From: Candidatus Omnitrophota bacterium
GTDB taxonomy: Bacteria > Omnitrophota > Gorgyraeia > S143-82
Direction of reading: 5' to 3'
NCBI GenBank assembly: GCA_027065215.1
Contig: JAMOOT010000007.1
Span: 1 to 23,471, forward strand
Length of the DNA: 23,471 nucleotides
Positions 16,203-23,385 of this stretch are shown one piece after another (position 1 is the first letter of the stretch; each line of letters opens with the position of its first letter). Position numbers and translations under genes: made by a program. The notes beneath the pieces are model-generated. The model saw only the letters and a program-made list of their open reading frames with translations. It ran no database searches and had not been told where the DNA came from.

Positions 16203-16964
16203 TTAAAAACTATTGGCTAACGAGCCCACCAAAAGATCCCACCCATCCACCAAAACAAACAACAGCAATTTAAACGGTAGGGATATCATTATCGGTGGAA
16301 GCATCATCATCCCCATTGCCATTAATACACTGGCAACTACCATATCTATTACCAAGAACGGAACGTATAATATAAATCCAATAACAAAGGCTGTTTTTAA
16401 CTCACTTAGAACAAATGCCGGGATAAGGACCATCATTGGTGTCTCTTCTCGACGAGAAGGGACAGGGGTTTTGGATATCTTGAAAAACAAGGCTAAATCT
16501 TGGTTTCGAGTCTGTTTTAGCATAAACTTTTTGAAGGGTTTAGCAATACGAGAGGAGGCTTCATAGATAGAAATTTCCCCTTTTAAATACGGTTGAATCC
16601 CCATCTGATTGGCCTCGCGAAAGACGGGAGCCATTATCATCGCTGTTAGGAACAATGCCAATCCAATAAATATCTGGGTAGGGGGTAGTTGCTGAGTACC
16701 CAAGGCATGCCGCAAAAAGGCAAATACTACAATTATTCGTGTAAAAGATGTCATCATCAGAACAATAGACGGCGCTAACGAAAGCACGGTCAACAAAAGA
16801 AACAATTGAATAGTAAAACTAACCTCTTGTTGGTTTTGAGCAGGTTGGATAAAAGAGAACTTTGGTATCCACCAATTTTGAGCACATTCCCCTATGGTTG
16901 GGAGAAAAAACAAAACGCCCAGTAGAATCATCAAACAAAAGAAAAAACGCCCAAATCTACCCAT
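16203..16964 (-). CDS. fliP: Flagellar export gate protein FliP
   Basis: FliP forms the pentameric core of the flagellar type III export gate with FliQ and FliR. The 253-residue protein has a cleavable-type signal peptide (about 1-28), then SLAPSIVLMMTSFTRIIVVF, FLRHALGTQQLPPTQIFIGL and ALFLTAMIMAPVF. The C-terminal hallmark runs LIPAFVLSELKTAFVIGF, then VDMVVASVLMAMGMMMLPP and SLPFKLLLFVLVDGWDLLVG. All transmembrane helices and family motifs are intact and the length is typical. The start overlaps the end of fliO by eight bases. fliQ, fliR, flhB and flhA, which nearly always follow, are not in this window. Confidence 0.97.
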   Translation of the reverse strand: MGRFGRFFFCLMILLGVLFFLPTIGECAQNWWIPKFSFIQPAQNQQEVSFTIQLFLLLTVLSLAPSIVLMMTSFTRIIVVFAFLRHALGTQQLPPTQIFIGLALFLTAMIMAPVFREANQMGIQPYLKGEISIYEASSRIAKPFKKFMLKQTRNQDLALFFKISKTPVPSRREETPMMVLIPAFVLSELKTAFVIGFILYVPFLVIDMVVASVLMAMGMMMLPPIMISLPFKLLLFVLVDGWDLLVGSLANSF

Positions 16965-17409
16965 TTATACGCTTCCTTATTGCTGACTTCAATTCTTCAA
17001 CCTGTGTTTCTAACTCCTTTACAAGGTCTTCTTGCTCTCCTCTCTCTCTATTAATCTCTTGCATTACCTGATTAAATTTGTTATTTCTTTCTAATTCACA
17101 TATGAGACTTACTCCGCCATCGCCTACACCTAACAACAATCTTCTGTTCTCCACTTCAACCATCAAAAGTAACACCTTAGGCGATACATAAAAACGATGC
17201 AAGATCTTTATGCCTCCTCCATTCTCACGTTGCCCCCTGCTTACAACCCAACGAAATAACCAAAGCCCTACCACGATTAACGCTAATACTAAGATCGTAG
17301 CCCACAATGCCGACCAACCACTTCGACCTAAATCCGATGCGACATTATCCGATGTATATAACCAGTTAGCGCTTACCTGATTTAATGTATTCACTGCCTG
17401 GCCTACCAC
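16957..17409 (-). CDS. fliO: Flagellar protein FliO
   Basis: FliO is the small single-span membrane protein that helps FliP oligomerise. The 150-residue product has a short N-terminal part, one transmembrane helix (about 33-54) ending in a Trp/Arg-rich boundary, and a cytoplasmic beta-rich FliO domain (IKILHRFYVSPKVLLLMVEV, then RRLLLGVGDGGVSLI). A charged coiled-coil tail of about 50 residues follows. The start is GTG five bases after a GGAG that is part of the fliN end. The call rests on fold pattern and position between fliN and fliP. The C-terminal coiled coil is longer than in short FliO proteins. Confidence 0.9.
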   Translation of the reverse strand: MVGQAVNTLNQVSANWLYTSDNVASDLGRSGWSALWATILVLALIVVGLWLFRWVVSRGQRENGGGIKILHRFYVSPKVLLLMVEVENRRLLLGVGDGGVSLICELERNNKFNQVMQEINRERGEQEDLVKELETQVEELKSAIRKRING

Positions 17410-17411
17410 TA

Positions 17412-17747
17412 TTACTCCGTCTCCTCTCCTAAAGACTTAACGTCCACAATCTCCGTTATACGCACACCAAAGTTTTCTTCAATTACCACAACTTCACCAC
17501 GAGCCACCAATTTATTATTCACCAAAATATCCACAGGATCCCCTGCCAATTTATCCAATTCAATTACTGATCCTGGCCCAAGGTTTAGGACCTCTTTGAG
17601 CGGCATAACCGTTCGACCTAACTCGATAACCACATCTAAAGCAACATCCATTAACAAATCTATATTCTTAACCGGAGTAACCACATCACCTGACAATTCA
17701 TTAAGATTTGCCTCTTTTATCTCAGGATTTTTCTTCTCTTCACCCAT
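17412..17747 (-). CDS. fliN: Flagellar motor switch protein FliN
   Basis: FliN is the lowest C-ring component, a SpoA-domain protein that docks FliH and shapes the ring with FliM. The 111-residue product is the short FliN form, without an added CheC-like (FliY) domain. The acidic N-terminus is followed by the SpoA fold from about residue 30: LMDVALDVVIELGRTVMPLK, then GSVIELDKLAGDPVDILVNN and ARGEVVVIEENFGVRITEIV. An ideal GGAGG Shine-Dalgarno lies 7 bases before the ATG, overlapping the end of the preceding fliM. All expected motifs are present. Confidence 0.96.
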   Translation of the reverse strand: MGEEKKNPEIKEANLNELSGDVVTPVKNIDLLMDVALDVVIELGRTVMPLKEVLNLGPGSVIELDKLAGDPVDILVNNKLVARGEVVVIEENFGVRITEIVDVKSLGEETE

Positions 17748-17758
17748 AACTGAACCTC

Positions 17759-18634
17759 CTATATCTTTACCGTATTCTCTATCTTTACTGCGCGTCTTCT
17801 ATCCCTCCTGCCTAACTTTCCCCGAAACAAAATCTTGTTATTTACCCAGACATCTACTTTATCTTGGACCGGACATCGGGTATCCAACAGATCCCCCACC
17901 TTCAAAGACCTAATCTGAGAAAGAGAGAGATTTATAACCGGGAACGTAGATATAAGGGATATCTTTATATCCGAAATTCTATCTTGCCCCAATTTCATTA
18001 CCTCTCCAGCATCTACTCTCAACATATGCTGAACACTCAACTTTGGCAACAATTCCTCCAACGAGATAAATGACATCACCAAATCAATCCTACCATTTAC
18101 CTCACCAAACTGGGCGATATAATTGCAGTGGAGAATTGGCTCATTGGGAGAAAAGGCCTGAATAAACTGAGGATTAGTCTCCATCTCTTCAATAGAGGGA
18201 TTCAAAACAATAAGAGAATGCCATACCTCTCTAATCCCCTCCAGTATTACCTTAAACAACTTTCGCAATAAGACCATTTCTAATTCGCTAAATTCCCTTA
18301 TCTTTGTTGGAACACGACCTTGTCCTCCTAATAATCTATCAATTAACGCAAACATAAACTCAGGTGAAACATAGACCACGGCATTCCCGTCTAATGGTGG
18401 GATATTTATCACTCCTATACAAGAAGGGATACTCCATTCACTTAATACCTCATTAAATAACATCTGGGCAACAGAGTTCAATCTAACTTGTACTACTGTC
18501 CTCAGCATAGCAGACCATTCGACTGTAGCAAGCCTGGCAAAATTCTCGTGAAGTATCTGTAAGTTACGAAGTTGATCTTTCGAAACCTTCTCTGGTTTGT
18601 GAAAATCGTATGTTCTTACTTCTTTGGAGATCAA
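17759..18634 (-). CDS. fliM: Flagellar motor switch protein FliM, copy lacking the CheY-binding N-terminus
   Basis: A 291-residue FliM in the normal fliL-fliM-fliN position. It starts directly at the conserved core VRTYDFHKPEKVSKDQLRNL, has NLQILHENFARLATVEWSAM, the FliG-binding loop GGQG (103-106) and a C-terminal SpoA domain (RSLKVGDLLDTRCPVQDKVD). The roughly 30-residue N-terminal part with the EIDALL CheY-P docking motif is missing. This is not a start-site error: in the same frame a TAG lies at 18674-18676, inside fliL. The only candidate starts are TTG at 18655 (no Shine-Dalgarno) and TTG at 18634, which I chose because GAGG lies 5 bases upstream. A TTG start may imply low translation. 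It should join the C-ring but not bind CheY-P in the usual way. Confidence 0.92.
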   Translation of the reverse strand: MISKEVRTYDFHKPEKVSKDQLRNLQILHENFARLATVEWSAMLRTVVQVRLNSVAQMLFNEVLSEWSIPSCIGVINIPPLDGNAVVYVSPEFMFALIDRLLGGQGRVPTKIREFSELEMVLLRKLFKVILEGIREVWHSLIVLNPSIEEMETNPQFIQAFSPNEPILHCNYIAQFGEVNGRIDLVMSFISLEELLPKLSVQHMLRVDAGEVMKLGQDRISDIKISLISTFPVINLSLSQIRSLKVGDLLDTRCPVQDKVDVWVNNKILFRGKLGRRDRRRAVKIENTVKI

Positions 18635-18641
18635 TACTACC

Positions 18642-19133
18642 TCACTGAATAACAAAATCTGAAAAGTATACCCCTATAATCTTACCCTTAGTAAGCACCT
18701 CATTAACTTTATCCATAATCTCTTGCTTTATCCTATCTTTTCCTGCCAATGGCATTACGTCATCAAGGGTCTTACTCGAGAAGATAGTGATCAATATATC
18801 CTTGATTTCTGGGAGTTTCTGATTTATCTCTTCTACCACATCCTCATTATCCACTTCAAATACAGGGTTTACCTTCAAATACCTTTCTGCATTAACTTCG
18901 GCCAAATTTACAATAAAAGGATCTTCGAACTGATAAAATATCCCTGGTTTCTTTTCCTCTTTTTGCACCTTCTCTTCTTGCTTTGCTTCTGCTTTGCTTT
19001 GCTTGCTCATCACCAAAAAGAAGAACCCTCCACCTGCAACCATCAAAACTATAACTGCTATCAAAATCAAGATAACTGGATTCAATCCTTTCTTCTTCTC
19101 CTGTCCTGCATCTTTTACTTCTGCATCCGCCAT
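18642..19133 (-). CDS. fliL: Flagellar basal body-associated protein FliL
   Basis: FliL is a single-pass membrane protein whose periplasmic domain forms a ring around stator units and raises torque. The 163-residue product has a short charged cytoplasmic tail and one transmembrane helix (about 18-41). A Lys/Glu-rich linker leads to the stomatin-like periplasmic domain (YQFEDPFIVNLAEVNAERYL, DILITIFSSKTLDDV, ending VYFSDFVIQ). Those motifs and the length are typical. The ATG has an AAGGAG Shine-Dalgarno 6 bases upstream and the gene lies directly between a motB-like gene and fliM. Confidence 0.94.
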   Translation of the reverse strand: MADAEVKDAGQEKKKGLNPVILILIAVIVLMVAGGGFFFLVMSKQSKAEAKQEEKVQKEEKKPGIFYQFEDPFIVNLAEVNAERYLKVNPVFEVDNEDVVEEINQKLPEIKDILITIFSSKTLDDVMPLAGKDRIKQEIMDKVNEVLTKGKIIGVYFSDFVIQ

Positions 19134-19135
19134 GA

Positions 19136-19807
19136 TTAACTCCTTTCTAATATCTCTTTTGCTCGCAAAACTATTTCCACTCTTACTTGTTTTGACAGAT
19201 TATCGTCTTTATGCCCCTCAGGATACAGATGAACGTAAGGAACTCCTTGCTGGTGAAGATAATTCATCACTTTTAATGCTGCTTCATAACCCACAAACCA
19301 ATCTCTCTCCCCCTGTCCCCCAGAGTATCCTGCTATTGTTATACCATACGGGGTATCAAAATACAATGCTAACATCCTCTGTAAGAAAAGGTTAGCCTTA
19401 TCAGATATTTTCTTTTGGCCTGGAGTGAAAAACAAGGCCTCATCAAAAGAAATGTGTAATCTCCCTAAGGGATCGTAATATACCTTGACCGGTTGTCCTG
19501 GCTTCTGTGGTTCTTGAGAGAACTCAATCCCTTGTAAATCCTCTAATTTCAATCGCCTCAACATTCGCATAATTCTTATCTGGGTGATATCTGGGTTGGA
19601 GATAATCGACCCACCACCTTCCAATATGCCTGCCCCACCTGTACCAAATGCACCAAAGGTACTTTTTATTGAAGTGATAACCGTATTCATCTTCTTATTT
19701 GGCTCCTGTGTGCCCATGCTCACCAAGAGGATAAAAAAGGTCATCAACAGAGTCATCAATAACCCATAAAGCATCATATAACCCGGTGCAGTAGGTTCAT
19801 CACCCAT
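19136..19807 (-). CDS. Degenerate MotB-like protein without the ion-binding Asp
   Basis: A 223-residue MotB paralogue: a 9-residue cytoplasmic tail, one transmembrane helix (about 10-31) and a periplasmic OmpA-like domain (about 105-215). Aligned with the preceding MotB, the helix reads YMMLYGLLMTLLMTFFILLV, where the ion-carrying Asp position is Leu16. The OmpA domain also departs from consensus. The GHSD motif is replaced by GYSG (160-163), so the peptidoglycan-binding Asp is Gly163, and the binding Arg is replaced by Ala176. The reading frame is intact, with a strong AAGGAGG Shine-Dalgarno, so it looks maintained rather than decayed. It probably does not conduct ions as a MotB. A structural partner of the stator, or of MotB or FliL, is inference. 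Confidence 0.85.
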   Translation of the reverse strand: MGDEPTAPGYMMLYGLLMTLLMTFFILLVSMGTQEPNKKMNTVITSIKSTFGAFGTGGAGILEGGGSIISNPDITQIRIMRMLRRLKLEDLQGIEFSQEPQKPGQPVKVYYDPLGRLHISFDEALFFTPGQKKISDKANLFLQRMLALYFDTPYGITIAGYSGGQGERDWFVGYEAALKVMNYLHQQGVPYVHLYPEGHKDDNLSKQVRVEIVLRAKEILERS

Positions 19808-19818
19808 TCTCCCCTCCT

Positions 19819-20592
19819 TTATACACTAGAATAATCTAAGGTTCTACCTACAATTACTATTTCCACCCTCCGGTTTTTTGCCCGATGCTCTGGCGTATCA
19901 TTTGGATATAGGGGTTTTAAATCAGCAAGTCCAGAAATGGCAATTCGGCTATCTTTTATACCATTTTTCCGCAGAAAATCTGCCACTGCCTTCGCACGGT
20001 AAAACGAGAGTTCAAAATTATTCTTATATGTCCCCCCCCACTTAATTGGCACATTGTCACTATGCCCTTCTATTACTAAGGGATTGTCCACAAACCTGAG
20101 TAAAGGAAGTATCTTCTTCAACACCTCTTCTGCTTTCTCCGATAAAGTAGCAGAGCCTTTTTTAAATAATAACTCATTCTGAATCCTTATAGAATAGCCT
20201 CGTTGAACTTTGGCAATATCGATATAGTTATATAAACCTTGGCTCTTTATATACCCCTTCAGATTCATTAACTTACTCACAACTTGTTCTTGTTCCCTAA
20301 ATGTAAGTGCCCTTCGATTGCGAGCCAACACCTTTACTATCCTTTCCAACTTTTCTAACCCTTCCCCTCTACCTGAAAATCCTGCTCCACCGAACCGAAG
20401 AGAAACCGATCCAATGAAACCACCTACCTTCATTTCGTCAAACGAAGTGAACGAGACCAACATCACAAAAAAGGTAAGCAGGAGGGACATAGCATCACCA
20501 AATGTGAGCATCCAAAAAGGACAGGTAGGGCCCTCGTCCTCCTCCACCTCTTTTTTCGGCTTCCTCTTTCTCCTCTTCTCTTCTTCCCCCAT
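19819..20592 (-). CDS. motB: Flagellar motor protein MotB (stator, canonical)
   Basis: MotB pairs with MotA as the ion-driven stator and anchors it to peptidoglycan. The 257-residue protein has a highly charged cytoplasmic tail (1-21) and a single transmembrane helix (about 27-47) with the essential Asp33 in FWMLTFGDAMSLLLTFF. The periplasmic linker is followed by an OmpA-like domain with GHSDN (176-180) and LSFYRA (195-200), so both peptidoglycan-contact residues are kept; it ends AKNRRVEIVIVG. A weak GAGG Shine-Dalgarno precedes the ATG, 22 bases after asd. No motA is adjacent, which is unusual because motA normally lies directly upstream. Confidence 0.93.
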   Translation of the reverse strand: MGEEEKRRKRKPKKEVEEDEGPTCPFWMLTFGDAMSLLLTFFVMLVSFTSFDEMKVGGFIGSVSLRFGGAGFSGRGEGLEKLERIVKVLARNRRALTFREQEQVVSKLMNLKGYIKSQGLYNYIDIAKVQRGYSIRIQNELLFKKGSATLSEKAEEVLKKILPLLRFVDNPLVIEGHSDNVPIKWGGTYKNNFELSFYRAKAVADFLRKNGIKDSRIAISGLADLKPLYPNDTPEHRAKNRRVEIVIVGRTLDYSSV

Positions 20593-20614
20593 GCGCCCTC
20601 TTAACTGACAATCT

Positions 20615-21658
20615 TTAACTAATCAACAACTCAGCAATCTGCACTGCATTGAGCGCGGCACCCTTGCGCAGATTATCGGCAACAATCCACATATTGAGGC
20701 CAGAAGGCAAAGTTAAATCCTTCCGAATTCTACCCACAAAGACACCGTCAAGCCCAGATACATCCAAAGCAAGGGGGTAAACTGATTTCTTTACATCATC
20801 CAACACTGTGATACCAGGTGAATTGGATAATAATTCCTTTACCTCCTCTACGGAACCAAACTCTGATTTCAACTCCACATTAACTGCCTCACTGTGGGCC
20901 TTCAAAACTGGGACTCTCACACAAGTAGCACTCACAAGTATGTCTGGCAGATGCATAATCTTCTTCGTCTCATTTACCATCTTCCATTCTTCCTTAGTAT
21001 AATCTTCATCAGCAAATACATCTATATGAGGCAACACATTAAATGCAATCGGATGAGCAAGGACTCGTCTCAGCCCAGCAGAACGGATTTCACCTTTTAA
21101 TTGTTCAGCCGAAGCACGAGGGCACTTATCCATTATTAATTCCAACTCATTCCATAACTGGTCCACGGCCTCTTTACCCCAACCAGATACGGATTGATAT
21201 GTAGAAACTACCACCCGCCTTATTCCATATCTGTCTGCCAATGGTTTTAATACCACCACCATCTGGATGGTAGAACAATTAGGATTAGCAATTATTCCTT
21301 TGTGCTTCTTAGCATCCTCTGGATTCACCTCAGGTACTACCAGTGGAACCTCTGGATCCATGCGAAATGCCGAACTGTTGTCTATTACCACCACACCTTT
21401 TTGGGCAGCTATCGGGGAAAACTCCCTGCTCACCCCTGCCCCAGCGCTGAATAAGGCAAAATCAAGCCCATCAAAGGCATCAGCAGTCAACTCTTCAACT
21501 TCAACCTCTGCCCCTTTAAACAACACCTTCTTGCCCTTTGACCTTGCTGATGCCAAGGGTCTTATCTCATCAACTGGGAAATTTCTCTCTTCTAACACCC
21601 TCAACATCTCCTGTCCAACCATACCAGTGGCACCGACCACAGCTACTTTATAGCCCAT
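20615..21658 (-). CDS. asd: Aspartate-semialdehyde dehydrogenase
   Basis: Asd reduces L-aspartyl-4-phosphate to L-aspartate-4-semialdehyde with NADPH, the branch point to lysine/diaminopimelate, threonine and methionine. The 347-residue protein has the dinucleotide-binding GATGMVGQ (9-16), SAGAGVSREFSP, and VIDNSSAFRMDPEVPLVVPE. The catalytic Cys128 lies in NPNCSTIQ, and HPIAFNVLPHID follows. His255 in RVPVLKAHSEAV is the acid-base residue, so the active site is complete. The ATG has a GGAGGAGG Shine-Dalgarno. It is a housekeeping gene between a LamG gene (19-base gap) and motB (22-base gap), so it appears co-transcribed with motility genes. The diaminopimelate branch feeds peptidoglycan in most diderms. 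Confidence 0.96.
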   Translation of the reverse strand: MGYKVAVVGATGMVGQEMLRVLEERNFPVDEIRPLASARSKGKKVLFKGAEVEVEELTADAFDGLDFALFSAGAGVSREFSPIAAQKGVVVIDNSSAFRMDPEVPLVVPEVNPEDAKKHKGIIANPNCSTIQMVVVLKPLADRYGIRRVVVSTYQSVSGWGKEAVDQLWNELELIMDKCPRASAEQLKGEIRSAGLRRVLAHPIAFNVLPHIDVFADEDYTKEEWKMVNETKKIMHLPDILVSATCVRVPVLKAHSEAVNVELKSEFGSVEEVKELLSNSPGITVLDDVKKSVYPLALDVSGLDGVFVGRIRKDLTLPSGLNMWIVADNLRKGAALNAVQIAELLIS

Positions 21659-21677
21659 ATCTATTCCTCCTCCTTCT

Positions 21678-22352
21678 TTAAATCAATCCAGCACACTCAT
21701 ATTCAGTAATCCTGCGCGGGAACCAGGCAAATTCATCTATCTCTCCGGAAAAGGTATTTTTATCTCCATCTCCCGCTATAAATACTTTTTCTCTCACTGG
21801 ATCGTCATCTCCTCGCAATCTATTATCCCAGTAACTCTCAGAAAAAGTTAATGTTCCATTCAAGTAAAGGTCCACTCTACCCCTGCCAACTACAACACAC
21901 AGATGAACCCATTCCCGTTCTGGTATATCTACAGGAAACCTAATCACCTCTCTATCTCCATCGGCAAAGAATAATTTTAAGGCAATTCGATTCTTGTAAA
22001 CCGGGTCACCTAACAACTTAAATCCCGAGGCCTGCACTAAGACCGTATTGGCATCAATCCCCCGATGATAAAGCCAAAAACCAACCGAGAATCCCGCATC
22101 AGACAAGACCCATGAGTCCAATAACTCTAATGAATAAAACCCATCCTGATCATAAAAATCTAACGCATACCCTCTCACTCCTTTATCTAAATCAACCTTT
22201 CCTCTCAATTTTCCTTGTCCCTCTTCTCCCACAATATTAGAAACCGGATTTACCCTCCCATCATCAATAGACCAAAACACAACCAATCCTGAACTTGCAT
22301 TTAAAGAAATCGCTAAAAACAGTATAAATAAAGCCAATATCAAGTTTCTCAT
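21678..22352 (-). CDS. Secreted LamG/concanavalin A-like domain protein
   Basis: A 224-residue protein with a clear signal peptide (about 1-19, MRNLILALFILFLAISLNAS) and one LamG/Con A-like jelly-roll domain covering the rest. Typical strands are seen in YALDFYDQDGFYSLEL, FSVGFWLYHR, REWVHLCVVVGRGRVDLYLN and FSGEIDEFAWFPRRI. These domains bind glycans or proteins. No catalytic residues or membrane anchor are evident, so it should be periplasmic or extracellular. Ligand and role are unknown. The ATG has a GGAAGGGGG Shine-Dalgarno and follows a 205-base gap, making this the likely first gene of the asd-motB transcript. It is not a known flagellar component. Confidence 0.8.
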   Translation of the reverse strand: MRNLILALFILFLAISLNASSGLVVFWSIDDGRVNPVSNIVGEEGQGKLRGKVDLDKGVRGYALDFYDQDGFYSLELLDSWVLSDAGFSVGFWLYHRGIDANTVLVQASGFKLLGDPVYKNRIALKLFFADGDREVIRFPVDIPEREWVHLCVVVGRGRVDLYLNGTLTFSESYWDNRLRGDDDPVREKVFIAGDGDKNTFSGEIDEFAWFPRRITEYECAGLI

Positions 22353-22557
22353 TCAACACCCCCTTCCCAATTATTACATAATACCACAAATTCGAAACCT
22401 AAACACGGATTAGGAAAGGTTCATATTACCAGACAGATAATCACCTAATTTTTTGAATGCATTCTTGAAAAGGAAACTAACAATAGAAGAGCAAGACAAA
22501 ATAAACAACTCTATACCAAATTTTAATTAAATTAGCATTTGTCAATAGCAGATATAC
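22353..22557. other. Intergenic region between mrp and the LamG gene
   Basis: A 205-base A/T-rich stretch with no reading frame that I can support. It holds a candidate extended -10 promoter near its left end and an isolated TTGACA on the minus strand without a suitably spaced -10. I see no hairpin followed by a U-tract, so no intrinsic terminator for mrp is evident. Confidence 0.5.
22378..22386 (-). promoter_or_regulatory. Candidate extended -10 promoter for the LamG-asd-motB transcript
   Basis: The minus strand reads TGGTATTAT, an extended -10 (TGn plus TATTAT, five of six matches). It lies 25 bases upstream of the LamG ATG, which would give a leader of roughly 19 bases including the Shine-Dalgarno. 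No convincing -35 is present, so this is a weak call based on position and the TGn element. Confidence 0.3.
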
Positions 22558-23373
22558 TTATCCACTCAAAACTGCCTGTTCTATTTTGTCGATAATTGAA
22601 CTGTAGGCCTGAACAACATCTACATCTTCTTGTATGTCCCAAACAGTACGGCCTCTCTCAGATGAATGCATCATCTGCAAAGAAAAGGGTATCTTCCCTA
22701 ATAGTTCAATCTCCATCTCTTTACTTAATCTTTCTCCTCCACCGCTGCCAAATACAGGAATCTCTTTCCCGCAGTGGGGGCATAATAATGAGGACATATT
22801 TTCAACCAAACCTAATACCTTTACCTGCATCGTACGGGCAAAGGAGACACTCCTGCGAGTATCTAACAAGGCCACCTCTTGAGGAGTTGTAATTACTACC
22901 GCCCCATCTAAGGCCTCTTGTAAAAATTGCATAACCGTAAGGGGTTCATCTCCAGTTCCAGGAGGAGAATCTATTATCAAATAATCTAATTGTCCCCAAT
23001 CAGTATCTGCCAAAAATTGTCGTATCGCTGATATCTTTAACGGCCCTCGCCATATAACCGGATCTTCCGGCTTTAGATTGGAAGCAAGCGAGAGAATATA
23101 CAGATTATCAGAGACACGAACTGGAAGGATCCGACCATTGCTATCGCTAAAAACAGACCTACCTGACACTCCCAATAGCGACAGGGTATCAGGCCCATGG
23201 ATGTCAGTGTCCAAAAGTCCTACCTTCTTCCCCCTTAACTCCAACCCTCTTGCCAGATTAACGGCAAATGAGGTCTTGCCCACTCCTCCTTTTCCACTCA
23301 TAACCAATATCTTATGCTTTACAGAAGAAAGATTCTTCTTAACCTGTTCTTGCATTTGTTTCATCGTATCCAC
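22558..23373 (-). CDS. mrp: Mrp/ApbC-type (NBP35 family) iron-sulfur carrier P-loop ATPase
   Basis: A 271-residue cytoplasmic ParA/MinD-superfamily ATPase of the Mrp/ApbC/NBP35 group, which binds and transfers Fe-S clusters. Motifs are the deviant Walker A SGKGGVGKTS (26-35), LLDTDIHGPD (53-62) and IIDSPPGTGDEP (133-144). The cluster-binding pair is in CPHC (198-201), followed by FGSGGGERLS. It lacks the N-terminal DUF59/MIP18 domain of longer Mrp proteins, so it is the short form. The start is GTG, with GGAGG six bases upstream; the in-frame ATG at 23364 is too far from it. It should not be mistaken for the flagellar number regulator FlhG, which lacks the CxxC and this IHGPD pattern. No functional link to the flagellar genes is evident. 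Confidence 0.92.
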   Translation of the reverse strand: MDTMKQMQEQVKKNLSSVKHKILVMSGKGGVGKTSFAVNLARGLELRGKKVGLLDTDIHGPDTLSLLGVSGRSVFSDSNGRILPVRVSDNLYILSLASNLKPEDPVIWRGPLKISAIRQFLADTDWGQLDYLIIDSPPGTGDEPLTVMQFLQEALDGAVVITTPQEVALLDTRRSVSFARTMQVKVLGLVENMSSLLCPHCGKEIPVFGSGGGERLSKEMEIELLGKIPFSLQMMHSSERGRTVWDIQEDVDVVQAYSSIIDKIEQAVLSG

Positions 23374-23385
23374 ATCTTACCTCCT

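Noticed and set aside
17759..18700. Possibility that the short FliM results from a frameshift or wrong start
   Set aside because: The same frame upstream meets a TAG at 18674-18676, and the region is occupied by an intact fliL with a normal C-terminus, so there is no room for a hidden EIDALL segment.
22399..22420. CCTAA/TTAGG inverted repeat in the mrp-LamG gap as a terminator
   Set aside because: Only 5 bp with a 7-base loop, A/T-rich, and no U-tract on the transcript side.
22540..22545. Perfect TTGACA on the minus strand after mrp
   Set aside because: No -10 box stands 16-18 bases downstream; the nearest TATAGA is 24 bases away, so it is not a convincing promoter.
22558..23373. Flagellar number regulator FlhG as identity of the P-loop ATPase
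   Set aside because: The DTDIHGPD segment, CPHC pair and SPPGTGDEP match Mrp/ApbC proteins, and no FlhF lies beside it.
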